Shown: positions 34,001 through 45,800 of the stretch, piece by piece
Layout: every line of letters begins with the position of its first letter
Numbering within the stretch: position 1 is the first letter of the stretch
NCBI GenBank assembly: GCA_963678705.1
Contig: OY783203.1
Span: forward strand, 43,338,347 to 43,402,346
Length of the DNA stretch: 64,000 bases
Source: Panorpa germanica
Lineage: Eukaryota > Arthropoda > Insecta > Mecoptera > Panorpidae
Reading direction: 5' to 3'
Notes under the pieces: generated by a model
The model's input: only the letters and a program-made list of their open reading frames with translations
The model's database searches: none
Told to the model about the DNA's origin: nothing
Program-made: the position numbers and the translations under genes

Positions 34001-37000
34001 AATAATATTTAATTACAAACAAAGGTTAATGGTTAATTTAGATTAGTTATTTCAAATAGTAATTAACAGGGATATGAAGGAGGGGGATATTGAAACAATG
34101 ATAATTATCATTTAGGATTATGAATTTCTACATCTAGTCTAGCCGAAAATAGTTAACTTATCAAATAAATCGCTTAATAAACCACAATTAAAATACCTCT
34201 TTATTGTTATCTATGATATAATAAAAACAAATATGTTTTGCAATTTGTGTGGTTTTTGTTATTGATTACAATTTTTTAAATTTATTTTGGCAATATTTTC
34301 GGTTTCTTAAATAATTTCTTTTCAATTTAACGTTTTTACGTTAGATCAAGTTTAAACATACGTAACAAGATTATATTTGAAATTTAATAAATTTAACTAA
34401 TAGTGTATTGTACACAACCCAAGTTCAAATATAGCGCTGGTATAGGAATCGAACCCGAAAGCACTATTATATGCCACAGTACGCATAAGTCTATTCATTT
34501 TCACTTATAAGAGAAATGCCCTCACCCTGAACTTGACTAAAAATTGACCTTAACATTGAAAAATGCACAACCTTGAAAAGCAAGGTTGACGACAATATAT
34601 TTTTAAAAATAAACCATTGACAAACAACCGGTGTCTCATGTGCATGATGATACGAAAACATATTTGTTTAGCACAACATTTATGAGATAATCAAAATAAT
34701 GAAACCAAAGGATGCTTGTTTTTTGTGGCCAAAATTAAAATGTGACAAAAATATACTTATCACAGATAAGAGTTTAATTGTGTTTTAATTAGATAACGAC
34801 TGATTTTATGCAATAAATAAGATGACTGATGACTGATAAGCCACTAACGTTTATTTTGAGTGTTGACATTATCATATTTAGCATAGGGTCATCAGAAGAA
34901 ATGTTGCGATTATTTTTAAATAAGAAAGAATTAATATGAAGTGATTAATATCCAATGACCTTATAAATAAAAGTTGTCATTTTTGGAAAGTATGACATCT
35001 CGCTTGTAGTAAATTTAGGTCATCGTATGGTCGATAATGGTACTGAAATCTCATTGTATTGGCTACTTATCTTCATAGTTTATGTGTAGGGTTACCAACT
35101 TCCTGAGGGATCAGTCAAGGACAATAGTTGGAGTACTTATTGTTAGAGGCAAGAGTGATTAAAAAAAAGAAATTGGGTATTGAAAATCGAAAGAATGAAT
35201 ATTGCAAAAACCCTGAATAAAATTAAATTCTCAGTGCTAGAAAAACAACCAACATAAAAAGAAAAAGTAGAATTTTTACCGAATATTTTGAGAAAAGAAG
35301 ACGAAGTTTCCGTCAAATTACTAGTTAGGGAAAGTCGGGTATAGGGCCCCTGGTCTGGACAAACCATAACACTTGCTACAACTGATGGTCGTATACTTCC
35401 AACCATTTAAGTCACTGTACATGTAATATATCAAAAATTACAGACAGATAGTCCATATAATCGATAAAAATACTGATAAAAACTCTTTGTATTTTATGAA
35501 ATGGCGTCATTAACTGAGTAATGTAAATATCTAAATCTCGGATAACATTTGCGTGCCACCTGTTGATCTTTGTGTAGTATAAATATACCCGATAATAATT
35601 CATGGATCAAAAGATCAAAATAGACATTTGTACAAAAAATATCGATACGTCATAATCTTATCAGTAATAGAGTAATTAAATATACTGATAAAAATGTATT
35701 AAAGAAATAATCTAAGTAATTATTACATACTTGGACATTTATTGCCAAATACTCGTAAGTTAAATAGCGATAATAATTAAGATAAGCAAAATATAGAGAT
35801 ATAAATTGATGTAATAAAACTGTTAGTCAAATCATCTTTACATAGAAACAATATTTATGGCTACGCGTCACAAAACTTTCGAGTATGTACTTCATTCACA
35901 AAAACGCTTGTTACTATAGCAACGTCACTTGCTTGGACGTTCCGCTAAAAGACAGTGAAAATAATTCAAGAATTGCATAAGCTACTTGGCATAATGATTA
36001 CATGTACTGTTTTAAATAAATGTTAGTTTAAGTACATTAACTAAATAGTTATTATTTTGATATAAGAGTTTATACATATAATAACAGCATTTATTAAGCA
36101 TTAAAATTTGATTTATATAACCATAATAGTATGTATTATTATAATTTTTTGAGTTAAATCAGGTTATTAATTTAATGTTACGTTAATAACTACTATTTTT
36201 ATTTACTTACAAGTTATAACAATGACATGTCATAAATTTTGAGTTTAAACACTATGGTTATAGTTTTAATGAGCGCCCCTACTGGTGCAACAACAAACAT
36301 TTTACGGTAATAATTACAGATACAGATTTTTGTTTGAATTATTTTATTTACCATCGACCTGTCACCGACAATTTTCTAATACCTTGGAGATGAAAGTTAA
36401 TGAGTGGAAAAAATGTACACTTAACAAAATAGAATATGATACTTTACAAAAAGATCATCACAAGAAATCAAACAAATTTAAACTGGATATAATACAATCT
36501 GAGGATATGATCTTCTACCCTACCGGCTTGTCATTAACATAACCATAAAAATATTTAAGCAGACCGTTTGAAAGATTATATAGCCTTGAAAATTTCTTTT
36601 TACAAATTAAATCAGAATGAAGTATCACAATTATAATTATTGCTAGCTCGACAATACCATTTAATAATTTCATTTGTTTCCAATATTTTTGTGTTTCATT
36701 TAGAATTAAAAATTTAGGTTCTTTTATAACTACAAACACTACAAATGCATCTCAAATACGCAGATAATACTGATATGTTAATACTTAGTATATACTGTTT
36801 AAAAAACCAAAATAAATTGTTATTATTTAAAAATAGATTAGAAATATACTCATATCTTAAGCATAGATTAACTAAATGTTATTGAATTCTTTATTATAAC
36901 TAATCAGTTATTTATGTATACGCCTTAACAACGTGAACAATGGGAATAATATTTAAATAGTTAATTTCTATTGTACTCGTAGTTTTGTACATGCATTACG

Positions 37001-39092
37001 GAATAATTCAAACATCAAATTTTAAATTTTAAGAGCTTTATTCTGACTTGTAATTTTTAACGCTGGTATATTATTATAAAATTACGTTAAATTGCGTTGA
37101 CTGATTAAGTAAAACTTTTAAGACAATATATAATTTTCAAAAAGGCTATTTTTTATCTTGAACCTTTATTAAATGTTACGTAGATTGCGTTTCATTTTTT
37201 TAAATTGATTACTATACATCAAATTACAATTGAAAATTGATTTTGCGCGTAATTATTTACTCAAGTGGATTTACTAGATTCAGTCTCAGTTCAAGGACTA
37301 ATCCAGGGTTGCATATACACAAACTGTAACAAAAAACATTTGGCTTGTGTTATTAGTTACCTCGCCGTTGTCAAAAGGACAAAAGGACAAAAGAGATGAA
37401 AGAAGAATAGCGATACAGATAGTTTAACAAATGGAAGTGTGCAAAGTCTGTAAAGTGGCAGAAAAAACGTTGGAACTTATGAAAAAAGAATGCAAGCGGC
37501 AGGTAGACAGTGAAATAGAGATAGATAAATTGCATAAAGGTGTCAAGGAGGGAAAGAGGTGAATGCTAAAAGTACAGAGTAGAAGCGAACAAAAGAAGAG
37601 TATAGGACAGAAAGAGAGGAGAAGACTAAAAAGTTATGGAATTTTTAATACTTCTGAGTATATTCTAGATTAGGTAAATCTAAGTAAGAATAAATAAAAT
37701 GTAAATGATAGATTAAGGTAGAAGAATGTAACGCTTAACGATAAAAACGTTAATATATAATAAGCTGTTGTACAAAATAGTTAAACAATATTAATATAAA
37801 ATAAGATAGTGAGAGAAGTCAAAGGACATTAATGGGCATTAAAAAAATTCGTTTTAAACGCAAGAATGCCGCAAATGAATACGTCAATCAAATGTCAAGT
37901 GATACAGATAAGTTAAATTGTTATATTAAAAACGCATTATACGGGATGTATGTACCATAAATTACTTTGTATGAGTATATCTTTAACAATTAAGTACCCA
38001 ATTAATGTAAACATATTGTAAATTATTTATTAATTAATATCAATTAAATTCTATAAATATGTCGTTCCTAATATAATGTATCAATCGTTACGATTATTAG
38101 TCATAACATTATCAATTAAAAAAAAATATTTTGTACAGTCGTTTTAATTCGATTCTGTTTTTATTTAATATTACAATAATTATTGGAATTCTTTTTGTAT
38201 GTGGTTAATTTTGGTAAGTAACAAAAATACTTCAAATTATGTTTTTATTGATAATGCCAAACCGACATTAGTTCGCTATAAGTATTCGTAATTGGCAAAT
38301 AACAAGTAGCTATTACATGTAGAAATAAAAATAAACTATTGTCTACGCACAACACTTTAAATTACTTCAGATGACAGTCGTCGCAATGTTCGAGAGGTTG
38401 CATACTTGACAAAATATTGCTTTATCTTCTGATTAGATTTCCGGAACAGCGCTATTTTTTATCATATTTAAAATTCTCAACGAAAATATTGTAATATACA
38501 AAGAAGGGCTGCTTTATACTACATTGTACTTCATACTTTTAAAACCAAATTTCTCTAGTGCTTTGCAACACTGTTACGATATGGCTGGGAATACCTCGCT
38601 GTCCAACCATGAAAACCACAAATGGAATTCCCTATTAAATATGACAGATTCTTAGGAATCGTATTTCTGTACGAATGACCTTCACCCAATGTTAAAATCA
38701 TCCAAAAAATTCTATAAATATATCAACAATCGGATAAGGAGCAAGACCGCTTTTAACTTTTCGCGTTAATAAAAAGAAGTTAAAAAAAATATGAAAATTT
38801 CGCACAAGTTGTGCCTAGGATCCCATCGATCCTAAAACGGCTATAATTAAGGGGGATATGTATATAATATAGTTGGTATACCTATTATATGTGTATATAA
38901 TATTATTTATTTGTAGAATTATAAATGTCTTACACTATGTTCAGCTGGAGCAGATTGCTTAAAAGTCGTGGACATTGTGATAGGTGGCACCACTGCAAAT
39001 GATTTCCATTGATCTGCACTATTGCCAGCATGTATAGCTCTAGTTGAAAATCCCCTAGGCTGTACTAAAAATTCTTTTGGTTGTTCACCCAT
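31055..39092 (-). CDS. CTH: Cystathionine gamma-lyase (copy A, canonical)
   Basis: Eight minus-strand coding exons, 39092-38934, 33690-33494, 33384-33294, 32664-32578, 32500-32320, 31997-31845, 31574-31400 and 31202-31055, join in phase to 396 residues (human enzyme 405). It is a cytosolic PLP enzyme of the Cys/Met metabolism family that splits cystathionine to cysteine, 2-oxobutyrate and ammonia, the last step of transsulfuration, and can release H2S. Seen: YGRSGNPTRN near residue 57, DDVYGGTNRYF (Tyr111), VVDNTF (Asp184), [11 protein letters not shown] with PLP lysine Lys209, FTLAESLGG (Glu336) and LIRLSVGL. Residues equivalent to human E59, R119 and E339 are all kept (Glu56, Arg116, Glu336). 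Intron 1 is 5.2 kb. An acceptor (ttattatag) just upstream of the ATG implies a 5' untranslated exon. The function is assigned with high confidence. Confidence 0.96.
33060..33150. repeat. Short repeat shared between introns of the two gamma-lyase genes
   Basis: atgggtttgtgaattaattt and the following tttataaaactg, aaagttgactatcaggactt are similar to 43965-44040 in intron 7 of copy B. Since the introns are not equivalent, this is more likely a dispersed repeat than a relic of the gene duplication. Confidence 0.4.
34435..34500 (-). mobile_element. tRNA-derived SINE, minus-strand head fragment
   Basis: Complement shows a B box (ggttcgattcc) next to a tatatttgaa/agcgctggtata-type sequence. Only a short, diverged piece, inside intron 1 of copy A. 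Confidence 0.45.
34841..35110. repeat. Dispersed repeat B, copy 2
   Basis: Partner of 28537-28760, with an extra ~40-bp segment (gataatggtactgaaatctc) before the shared tagtttatgtg end. Lies in intron 1 of copy A. Confidence 0.65.
35111..38933. other. Remainder of intron 1 of gamma-lyase copy A
   Basis: No nested gene is supported. A purine-rich stretch at about 37380-37650 contains a 43-codon ATG frame with a CxxC start, not recognised. A weak SINE-like piece (atttccggaacagcgctattt) lies near 38440. Confidence 0.4.
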
Positions 39093-39994
39093 TTTAATCT
39101 ATAATAAAAAAAAATTATATTATATAAAATGATAGGGTAAATTATAATTTAATATTTATTTTAATTATTTTATCTTCATTAAATTATCATAGAACTCGCA
39201 CTATACTTTTAATCTAGGTTCCTCATATTGTAATCCTACTTATTTTTCCCTATATGTATATATATTTAACTATAGTAAGGATAAGCCATATAAAGCAAAA
39301 GTATACGTGTATAAACAAAAATAAAAACTACTGTGCAAAATAAAAAAAATTATTTTCAGAAACAGGTCTGCGAATTATATTTTTTAGCAAAGCAGCATTT
39401 TTGTTTTATTGCATCATCCTTTTGTTTCAATATCTTTTTAAAACAGCGATCTTTTTTTAAATCTCGTCTCATATCATCTGTATATATATAATTTGTAATC
39501 CGTGATTTAAAGTGCAGTGCTCAAATGGCTCACGGTGTCGAAGAAGTAGGGCCATTCTAAGCTAGCGGATTAAATTATTTTAAAATGGACTATGCATTAT
39601 AGTTATGTTATGTATTTTGTATTAGATGTCCTTTTGAAGGCATAAAAACCTTTTATGACCAGACCATTAAAATCACAATTAATTTTTCTTTTCATTTTTG
39701 AGTATCATAAAATGACCTTTTTGAAACTTCAGAGTCCAAAAAAAACCTTTTCTACCTTCTGTATTATTCTGTCTTATATTATTGTTAAGCTGATAATTTA
39801 TAGTGCATTTTCTGATGCATGCGGCTCAATATATCAAAATTGTATGTAATATTTATTACAACTTTGATAACGTACACCAGTTTAAAACTATTAAAAATAT
39901 TAGTCTAAGACATAGAAACATTGAGATTATTGAAAAGGATGAAGAGACAGAAACAATTTGTGATACACAGAATTTGTTTACTTGTTATTACTTT

Positions 39995-40232
39995 TTTAAT
40001 TTAATTTATTTAACGTCGGCCTATTTCCGATGCTGAGTCCTATCACCGACGACATCCTTCAATGTTGGCAGTATTCGTGGTCTCATATATGTTTACTACA
40101 CCGCTGCCTAATAAGTGTACGAATTTTGTATGTTCATAACAACCAAACCCAGAAAATATAATCTGGTCCGGGGATCGAACCTGATGACACACAGTCATCG
40201 TTAACCATCAATGCTCTCGCCCACTGTGTCGT
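39995..40232 (-). mobile_element. tRNA-derived SINE, near full length, minus strand
   Basis: One of the best copies: inverted tail (tttatttaacgtcggccta), conserved 3' body (gatgctgagtcctatcaccg), central body (aaccaaacccagaaaatata), B box complement (ggatcgaacc) and head (gcccactgtgtcgtc) in order, about 235 bp. Confidence 0.85.
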
Positions 40233-40948
40233 CTTTACTTATTACATAATTTATATATTACATAAAAAATATTTTAGTGTACATAAAAAATTTCATGTAA
40301 AATTTATGTTTTTTCCACTAAAATATGATATCATTTATTATATAAATAATGCGTAAAATATTTATAAGATTTTTTTACCGTAAGACTATTCAATAAGCAT
40401 GATCAAATTACATAGTTTTTTATTGCAAATTTTAAATATTGAATTCGTTTATATTATATATTGAAGAAACAATTCAATTTGTTACAAAAACATAGAACGA
40501 GTTTTCCTAATATTTAGGATTTATTATTTATATGTACGTATTCTGAAAAATATAAAATAAAATATTTTGATAAAGATATCGTTAACCGGTTAACACATTT
40601 ATGCACGGTTTTCGTCTAAATGTATCTGTTACATAAATGTTATATACTTTTCTAATGCAACAGAAAGACTGTTAAATGTAATTAAGACACGTTAAATTAA
40701 TTACTAGCGTCAGTAACTTAACAACTTCCATTAAGATGAGAATTATAATGTAAATCTTTTCTATAAAATTCCAAAGATACTACTAGATTTGTAAAGTGGT
40801 TAGTATAATAGTTTGAAATATTGTACAAAATGTTCAATATTTAAATAATATATATCTTTATGTAAAATTTATATTTAATTAAAATACAAATTTTATATTT
40901 TCAATTTAAAAATTCATATTAATAAATAATAAAATAATATTAACAAAC

Positions 40949-41042
40949 CTTATAAAAATTGTTTGTCACAAAAAATATCAAAAAAGTTAAAAGATACGGT
41001 AACTGTCTCAGAACCTGCTTGACCACGTGGATTTCACACTCT
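40949..41042 (-). promoter_or_regulatory. Putative promoter and 5' untranslated exon of gamma-lyase copy A
   Basis: On the minus strand a TATA box (tataaata, 41072-41065) is followed about 30 bp later by an initiator-like tcagagt (41043-41037), then a cacgtg E-box-type word near 41024, and a splice donor (ataag|gtttgt) at 40949/40948. This donor could join the acceptor just upstream of the copy A start codon. Transcript support is lacking; the arrangement is inferred from spacing. Confidence 0.45.
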
Positions 41043-41079
41043 GAAATTTAACAATTGGCAAGTGTATTTATAAACGGTT

Positions 41080-41635
41080 TGCATTCATAAACGATAGAAG
41101 TTTCTGACGCAATATAAACGAACACTGTCGATGTTATATACGAAGTCAACCGAGCTAGAAATCATATGACGTTTCATCGTCAATATTCGGTTACAGTCGG
41201 CAATCATGTTATTGATTTAACATCAAACCAGGGGCAACATGGTCGTTTTATTTGCGTTACACTTAAATGCAATCAAAATAATGTTTTGAAAAACATTATA
41301 TGTATTTAGATAAAATAAATGATATACAGAGATAACGTAAAATATATTTCAAATTAAAATGTATTGTGTTTATAATAATTTTATATGATTTTGATTTAGT
41401 AATTATGACGTTTATTTAAGATTAAAGAAAATTATATTCGTTGTAGGTTTGAAAGGAACCATTATTATCCAGATATCAGAAAGGCATATAAATGTTAAAG
41501 AAGCGTTGAAATGAACGTATCACTATTGAAGGAGACTACGTTGATGAATAAAGTCGATTTTGATTTTATCTAAAAGTTGTTGCTTTATTAGTAACGCTAC
41601 AAACTTATTGAGTGATGTGATATAAACACTATCAC
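41080..41635. other. Intergenic between gamma-lyase genes, no gene
   Basis: Upstream flank of copy A. No coding sequence or known repeat was recognised. Confidence 0.4.
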
Positions 41636-42092
41636 TGCAGACGCCACAGCGGCTGAGAGCATTAATTCTCTACACCAGACTGCTGTGTGTATCCTTCAGT
41701 GATCGCATAATAGTTGTTGTTCTCTCTTCCTAACGTGGCACCATGAAAACCTCATTCCTTGTTACACCATGGAGGTTATGGTTTGCTCCTTTGCATACGA
41801 CATACTGGTACCGAATAACCTCTAGGAATGGAGGGCATTACATCCAGTGTAATGTAACACTCGTACTTCGTTAAAGACTGCTGTGTCTTCGGGTCGATCT
41901 CCGGACTAGCGCTATATTTTCTAGGTTGGGTTGTTATCAAGTTTATTTGATTATATGCTTACGTAAACTTATTAGGCAGTGATATAATCCACATATGAGG
42001 CCTCAACACTTTAAAAACAGTCAACATGTGGTTTAAGGTTATCGTCGCTGGTATAGGACTCAGCATCGAAATAAACCGACGTTAAATAAATT
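41636..42092 (+). mobile_element. tRNA-derived SINE, apparently interrupted or two adjacent copies
   Basis: A clean head (gccacagcggctgagagcat) runs to gactgctgtgt, then about 175 bp of foreign sequence, then gactgctgtgt again with cttcgggtcgatctccgg and the complete body and tail (accgacgttaaataaatt). Either an insertion with a target duplication or two juxtaposed copies. Confidence 0.75.
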
Positions 42093-42815
42093 AAAAAATT
42101 AAAACACACGGAATAAGTTTTCATCTTTATTTAACTCAATTTAAGAAAATACATTTATATACATATCTTTATTTCAAATTTATTCAAAATACTAAACACA
42201 ATAATTACATAGGTATAAGTAGCAGTAGTTTGTGACACGCAAACTTTTTGCATTAACTTTTTTACTTGAAATGTCTATTTTTACAACTGACTTAAAGAAT
42301 AGCGTGACATAAATATTACTTATATTTTTGTTACTTTATCAAATTAATAGTTACTAAGTGAATAATTTCAGGTTTATTTAAGTAAAAGTAAAACACAAAT
42401 ATTTTATACCTGTAATTTTAAAAAGTAACTAAGGGACTTATGTTAGTTTTGGGTTAACTTATACTCCCTAATATAGAAAATATAGGTTTTTGATAAATGA
42501 TTAAAATCGAAAGAAGTTACTGGACAGTAGTTAAACAGTTACAAATTAAAGCGCTAACACTTAACAGAAAAGTAAGTAACCTTTACATAAATATTATGTT
42601 AAATAGTTGACAATTTGATGAAATCAAGCTTTACCTTAAATCTATGCAGTATTTGTACTTTGTGTTCACTGGATTTTCGCTAGAGAAATAAAAATAATGA
42701 CACATTTTTATTACAAAACAATCAAAAGTGAAATTCAATTAAGCTACCAACAAAGAAGTGCATTTTGAACATAGCAGAACCCTACACCATAAAAGCATTT
42801 ATTAATTATTTTCAC
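42093..42815. other. 3' flank of gamma-lyase copy B
   Basis: AT-rich, no gene recognised; presumed 3' untranslated sequence and intergenic DNA. Confidence 0.4.
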
Positions 42816-45800
42816 TCAATTTATTTTAATGGTCTTTAAAGCTTGATCTAAATCAGCAATTAGATCGGCTTCACACTCCAGTCCAACAGAGATACGAATT
42901 AAGTTATCCGTTATTCCAAGTCGTGCACGTTGTTCAGCGGGTGTAGGCTTATGAGATATGCGGCTTCTGCAAGGTAAATAAAATATTTAGTCATATTTCC
43001 GCTACAAGCAAATAAAATTTTATGTAAAAGAGATATTTCGTATTGTTTAATGTAACAATTTTTACTGTAGTCCAAATCACGATAGTTCGGCGGCGACTTA
43101 TACTTAAAAGAGGTTATAACCTATATAATATATAAGAGCTGTATAAATCTATAATACGATAATGAATTTTATCTTAATCATTTCTATATACATTATAGAA
43201 AAATAAATGAGTCAGTGCTTTTTAGTTATATTAGCAGCTTCCCAGTAAACATTTTGGAGTAAATTCGACTTAATTTCTATTACATATCATGAATTTTTTG
43301 TCTGGAACGTGTTCGTTTTCTATTCAGTCGTTCAAAGGAAAGGTCCTTTTTATGAGCTACAGACATTTCAACGACGGTTCACTGCTGAATTAAAAGCGGA
43401 GTAGGTTTATGATTTATGACCGGATAATAAAAATATACCCATGTGGGAAAGAAACAGAAATACTTAATGAATGATGTTGGAAAAAGAAAGAATATTATTA
43501 TGAAAAACTAACACAAAATCTGTGACAGGTAGAGAACTTGTAAAGCGTTAGAATAGAATTGTACGAGTGACTCGAACTTCACCAAATAGGACACTTCACC
43601 AAATTGTTTACTGGGTTATACCCCACAACTTGTTTTAAAAATGAGTTGCCGCCGAACTCTCGTAATTTGAACTATAATACATTTTTTGTAGTTCTCAAAC
43701 TTTTATGATTAACAAGATCATGTCATAATTCTATACATAAACAAAAATATTGTATTTATGACCCTAATCACCCAATTAAAACAGATTTTTAAGATCCTAA
43801 TCATAATACGCAGAGTAACTGGAAAATGTAATTACATTGTAGGTATTGCAAACTTATGTAAACAGTAATTTTCTTTATGGTAAGCAAAAAAATTGAACCA
43901 ATCACTAAGTAAAACAGTAGAGGTAGTTAGTCCGGACAATCACATGATTAAGAACCTCCACCTCAGTAAATGGGTTTGTTTTCAAATTTTTATAAAACTG
44001 AACTATATTTTAATAAAGTTGCCTATCAAGACTTCAATCGTCCAAATATTTTTTAATAACTACCTATACTTTAGGAAATATTACTAATTAAAATAGTCAT
44101 TATTTAGTTATAGAAAATACCACTGCATGGTCTGGTGTCATGGTCACGTCTGCTGATTTGCCATCTCTTTTATACAACAGAGAAGCATACAAGGTTGTGT
44201 GGGAAACGTCATTTGCTACTTACAGCTGGGTTGTGTATCTTATCAAGTTTTATATTACGATAATAGTAAAAAAGGAAGAATAATCTCTAACTAAAGAAGT
44301 ATAACTCCGTCAACTTTGGATATTTAAAAAAATAAAAACGTCTATAGATTATTTAGTAATTAAAAATAAAAATTAAAAACGTCTATTAAAAATTATTTTA
44401 ATAAAAAATAAAAAAATGAGTTCACAAGCCCATTGTGGTACACAATTAAATTTGGCATGGGATCTAAGAAATGGGCCACAAAAATATACCGAGATTCACA
44501 CTTTTTCTGAAGCTTCCCAGTAAACAATTTGGTGAAGTGTCCTATTTAGTGACGTTTCTATCACTATTTCACTTCAATTATAGTTCGCATCAACTTTATC
44601 TTCATTTGTACTCCGACAGGTGGAGTAATTTCGCCATTTGTAGCCGATAAAGTAGACATTTTATATGAAAAAATGTGAGAAACTGAACTATAAATAAACT
44701 CTTTCATGACAAAAGAATCATGACGCATCTTCAATATGATGTCAAAGTGACTCCAAAATGTTTACTGGATTACAACAACGTTTAGCAGATATTTTGCTGC
44801 TATGAGTAATAACTAGAATTGGTTGATGCAATCAAGTGCAACTACAAGAAGATTAAACCAATCTGCACATGGACACAGTTTTGCCGGTTGAGAATGTGAG
44901 ACTGTGTATATACACAATCAACGTCACAACACATTTGCATTCTCCACCGGTTGGGGACTCGCAACGGGCTAAGAATATAATAGGATTACATTACTTATTA
45001 AAGTTGTGTTTAGAAAAAAACTCTTCATTATGAAAATTAGATTGAATTGAGCGAACATTTTTATATCCAACTTTTGCCAACTTTTATAATTTTAGAAATA
45101 GGCAATTCAAATTTTAGGATATAAAAGTATAATACATACGGTATCTCAATATTACTCTCCACTCCTCCAAGACTTGCAGCTAGAGTAATTAACTTCAATG
45201 CCTTCAAGAATTTAACGCTATCAGCAAGTTCACCCTTAATATAAAATGAGAAGAGACCGCTGTGCCCGTAGCTTTGGGACACGGCAAGTTTGTGTTGCGG
45301 GTGAGACGGTAATCCTGAAATAATAATACAAATGATTAGTCCATATTAATATTATTAATGAGAGTATTTATCAGAGCGGCCCATAAAGAAGTTCAATTTT
45401 GAGAACTAAAAAATCGAGAAACTGAATAATGAATTTAGTGCGAAGTTGTACACGTCTTCACAAAAGCAGATACTCAAAACCAAATAAAAAAAAACTTTGT
45501 TCCCATAAATCATAATGAAGTGCGGACGCCACAGCGCTAGCTGCTGTGTCTCCGGATTCGATCCACGGACCAGAATTATATTTTCTGGGTTTGGTTGTTA
45601 TTAAGTTGAATTTACTAGAAACTGCCAACAGTTGAGAGGTCAGCGATGATAGAACTAACATCGAAAATAGGCCGACAATAAATAAAATAATTTTTTTTTA
45701 ATTTTAAATAAAGAAGTTTCAGTGAAACACGTTTTTGTATTATTACAACATTTATTCTACCATTTGCGTATTTTGTACTAGACTGAAAAATACGAAAAGA

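Noticed and set aside
35143-35406. 87-codon minus-strand frame
   Set aside because: No domain, hydrophobic low-complexity tail, overlaps repeat B flank.
36285-36542. 85-codon plus-strand frame in gamma-lyase intron 1
   Set aside because: Lys-rich, no known motif, no partner exons; probably chance or an unrecognised transposon fragment.
37431-37562. 43-codon frame starting with a CxxC segment in a purine-rich stretch
   Set aside because: Too short and unrecognised; the purine bias explains absence of stops.
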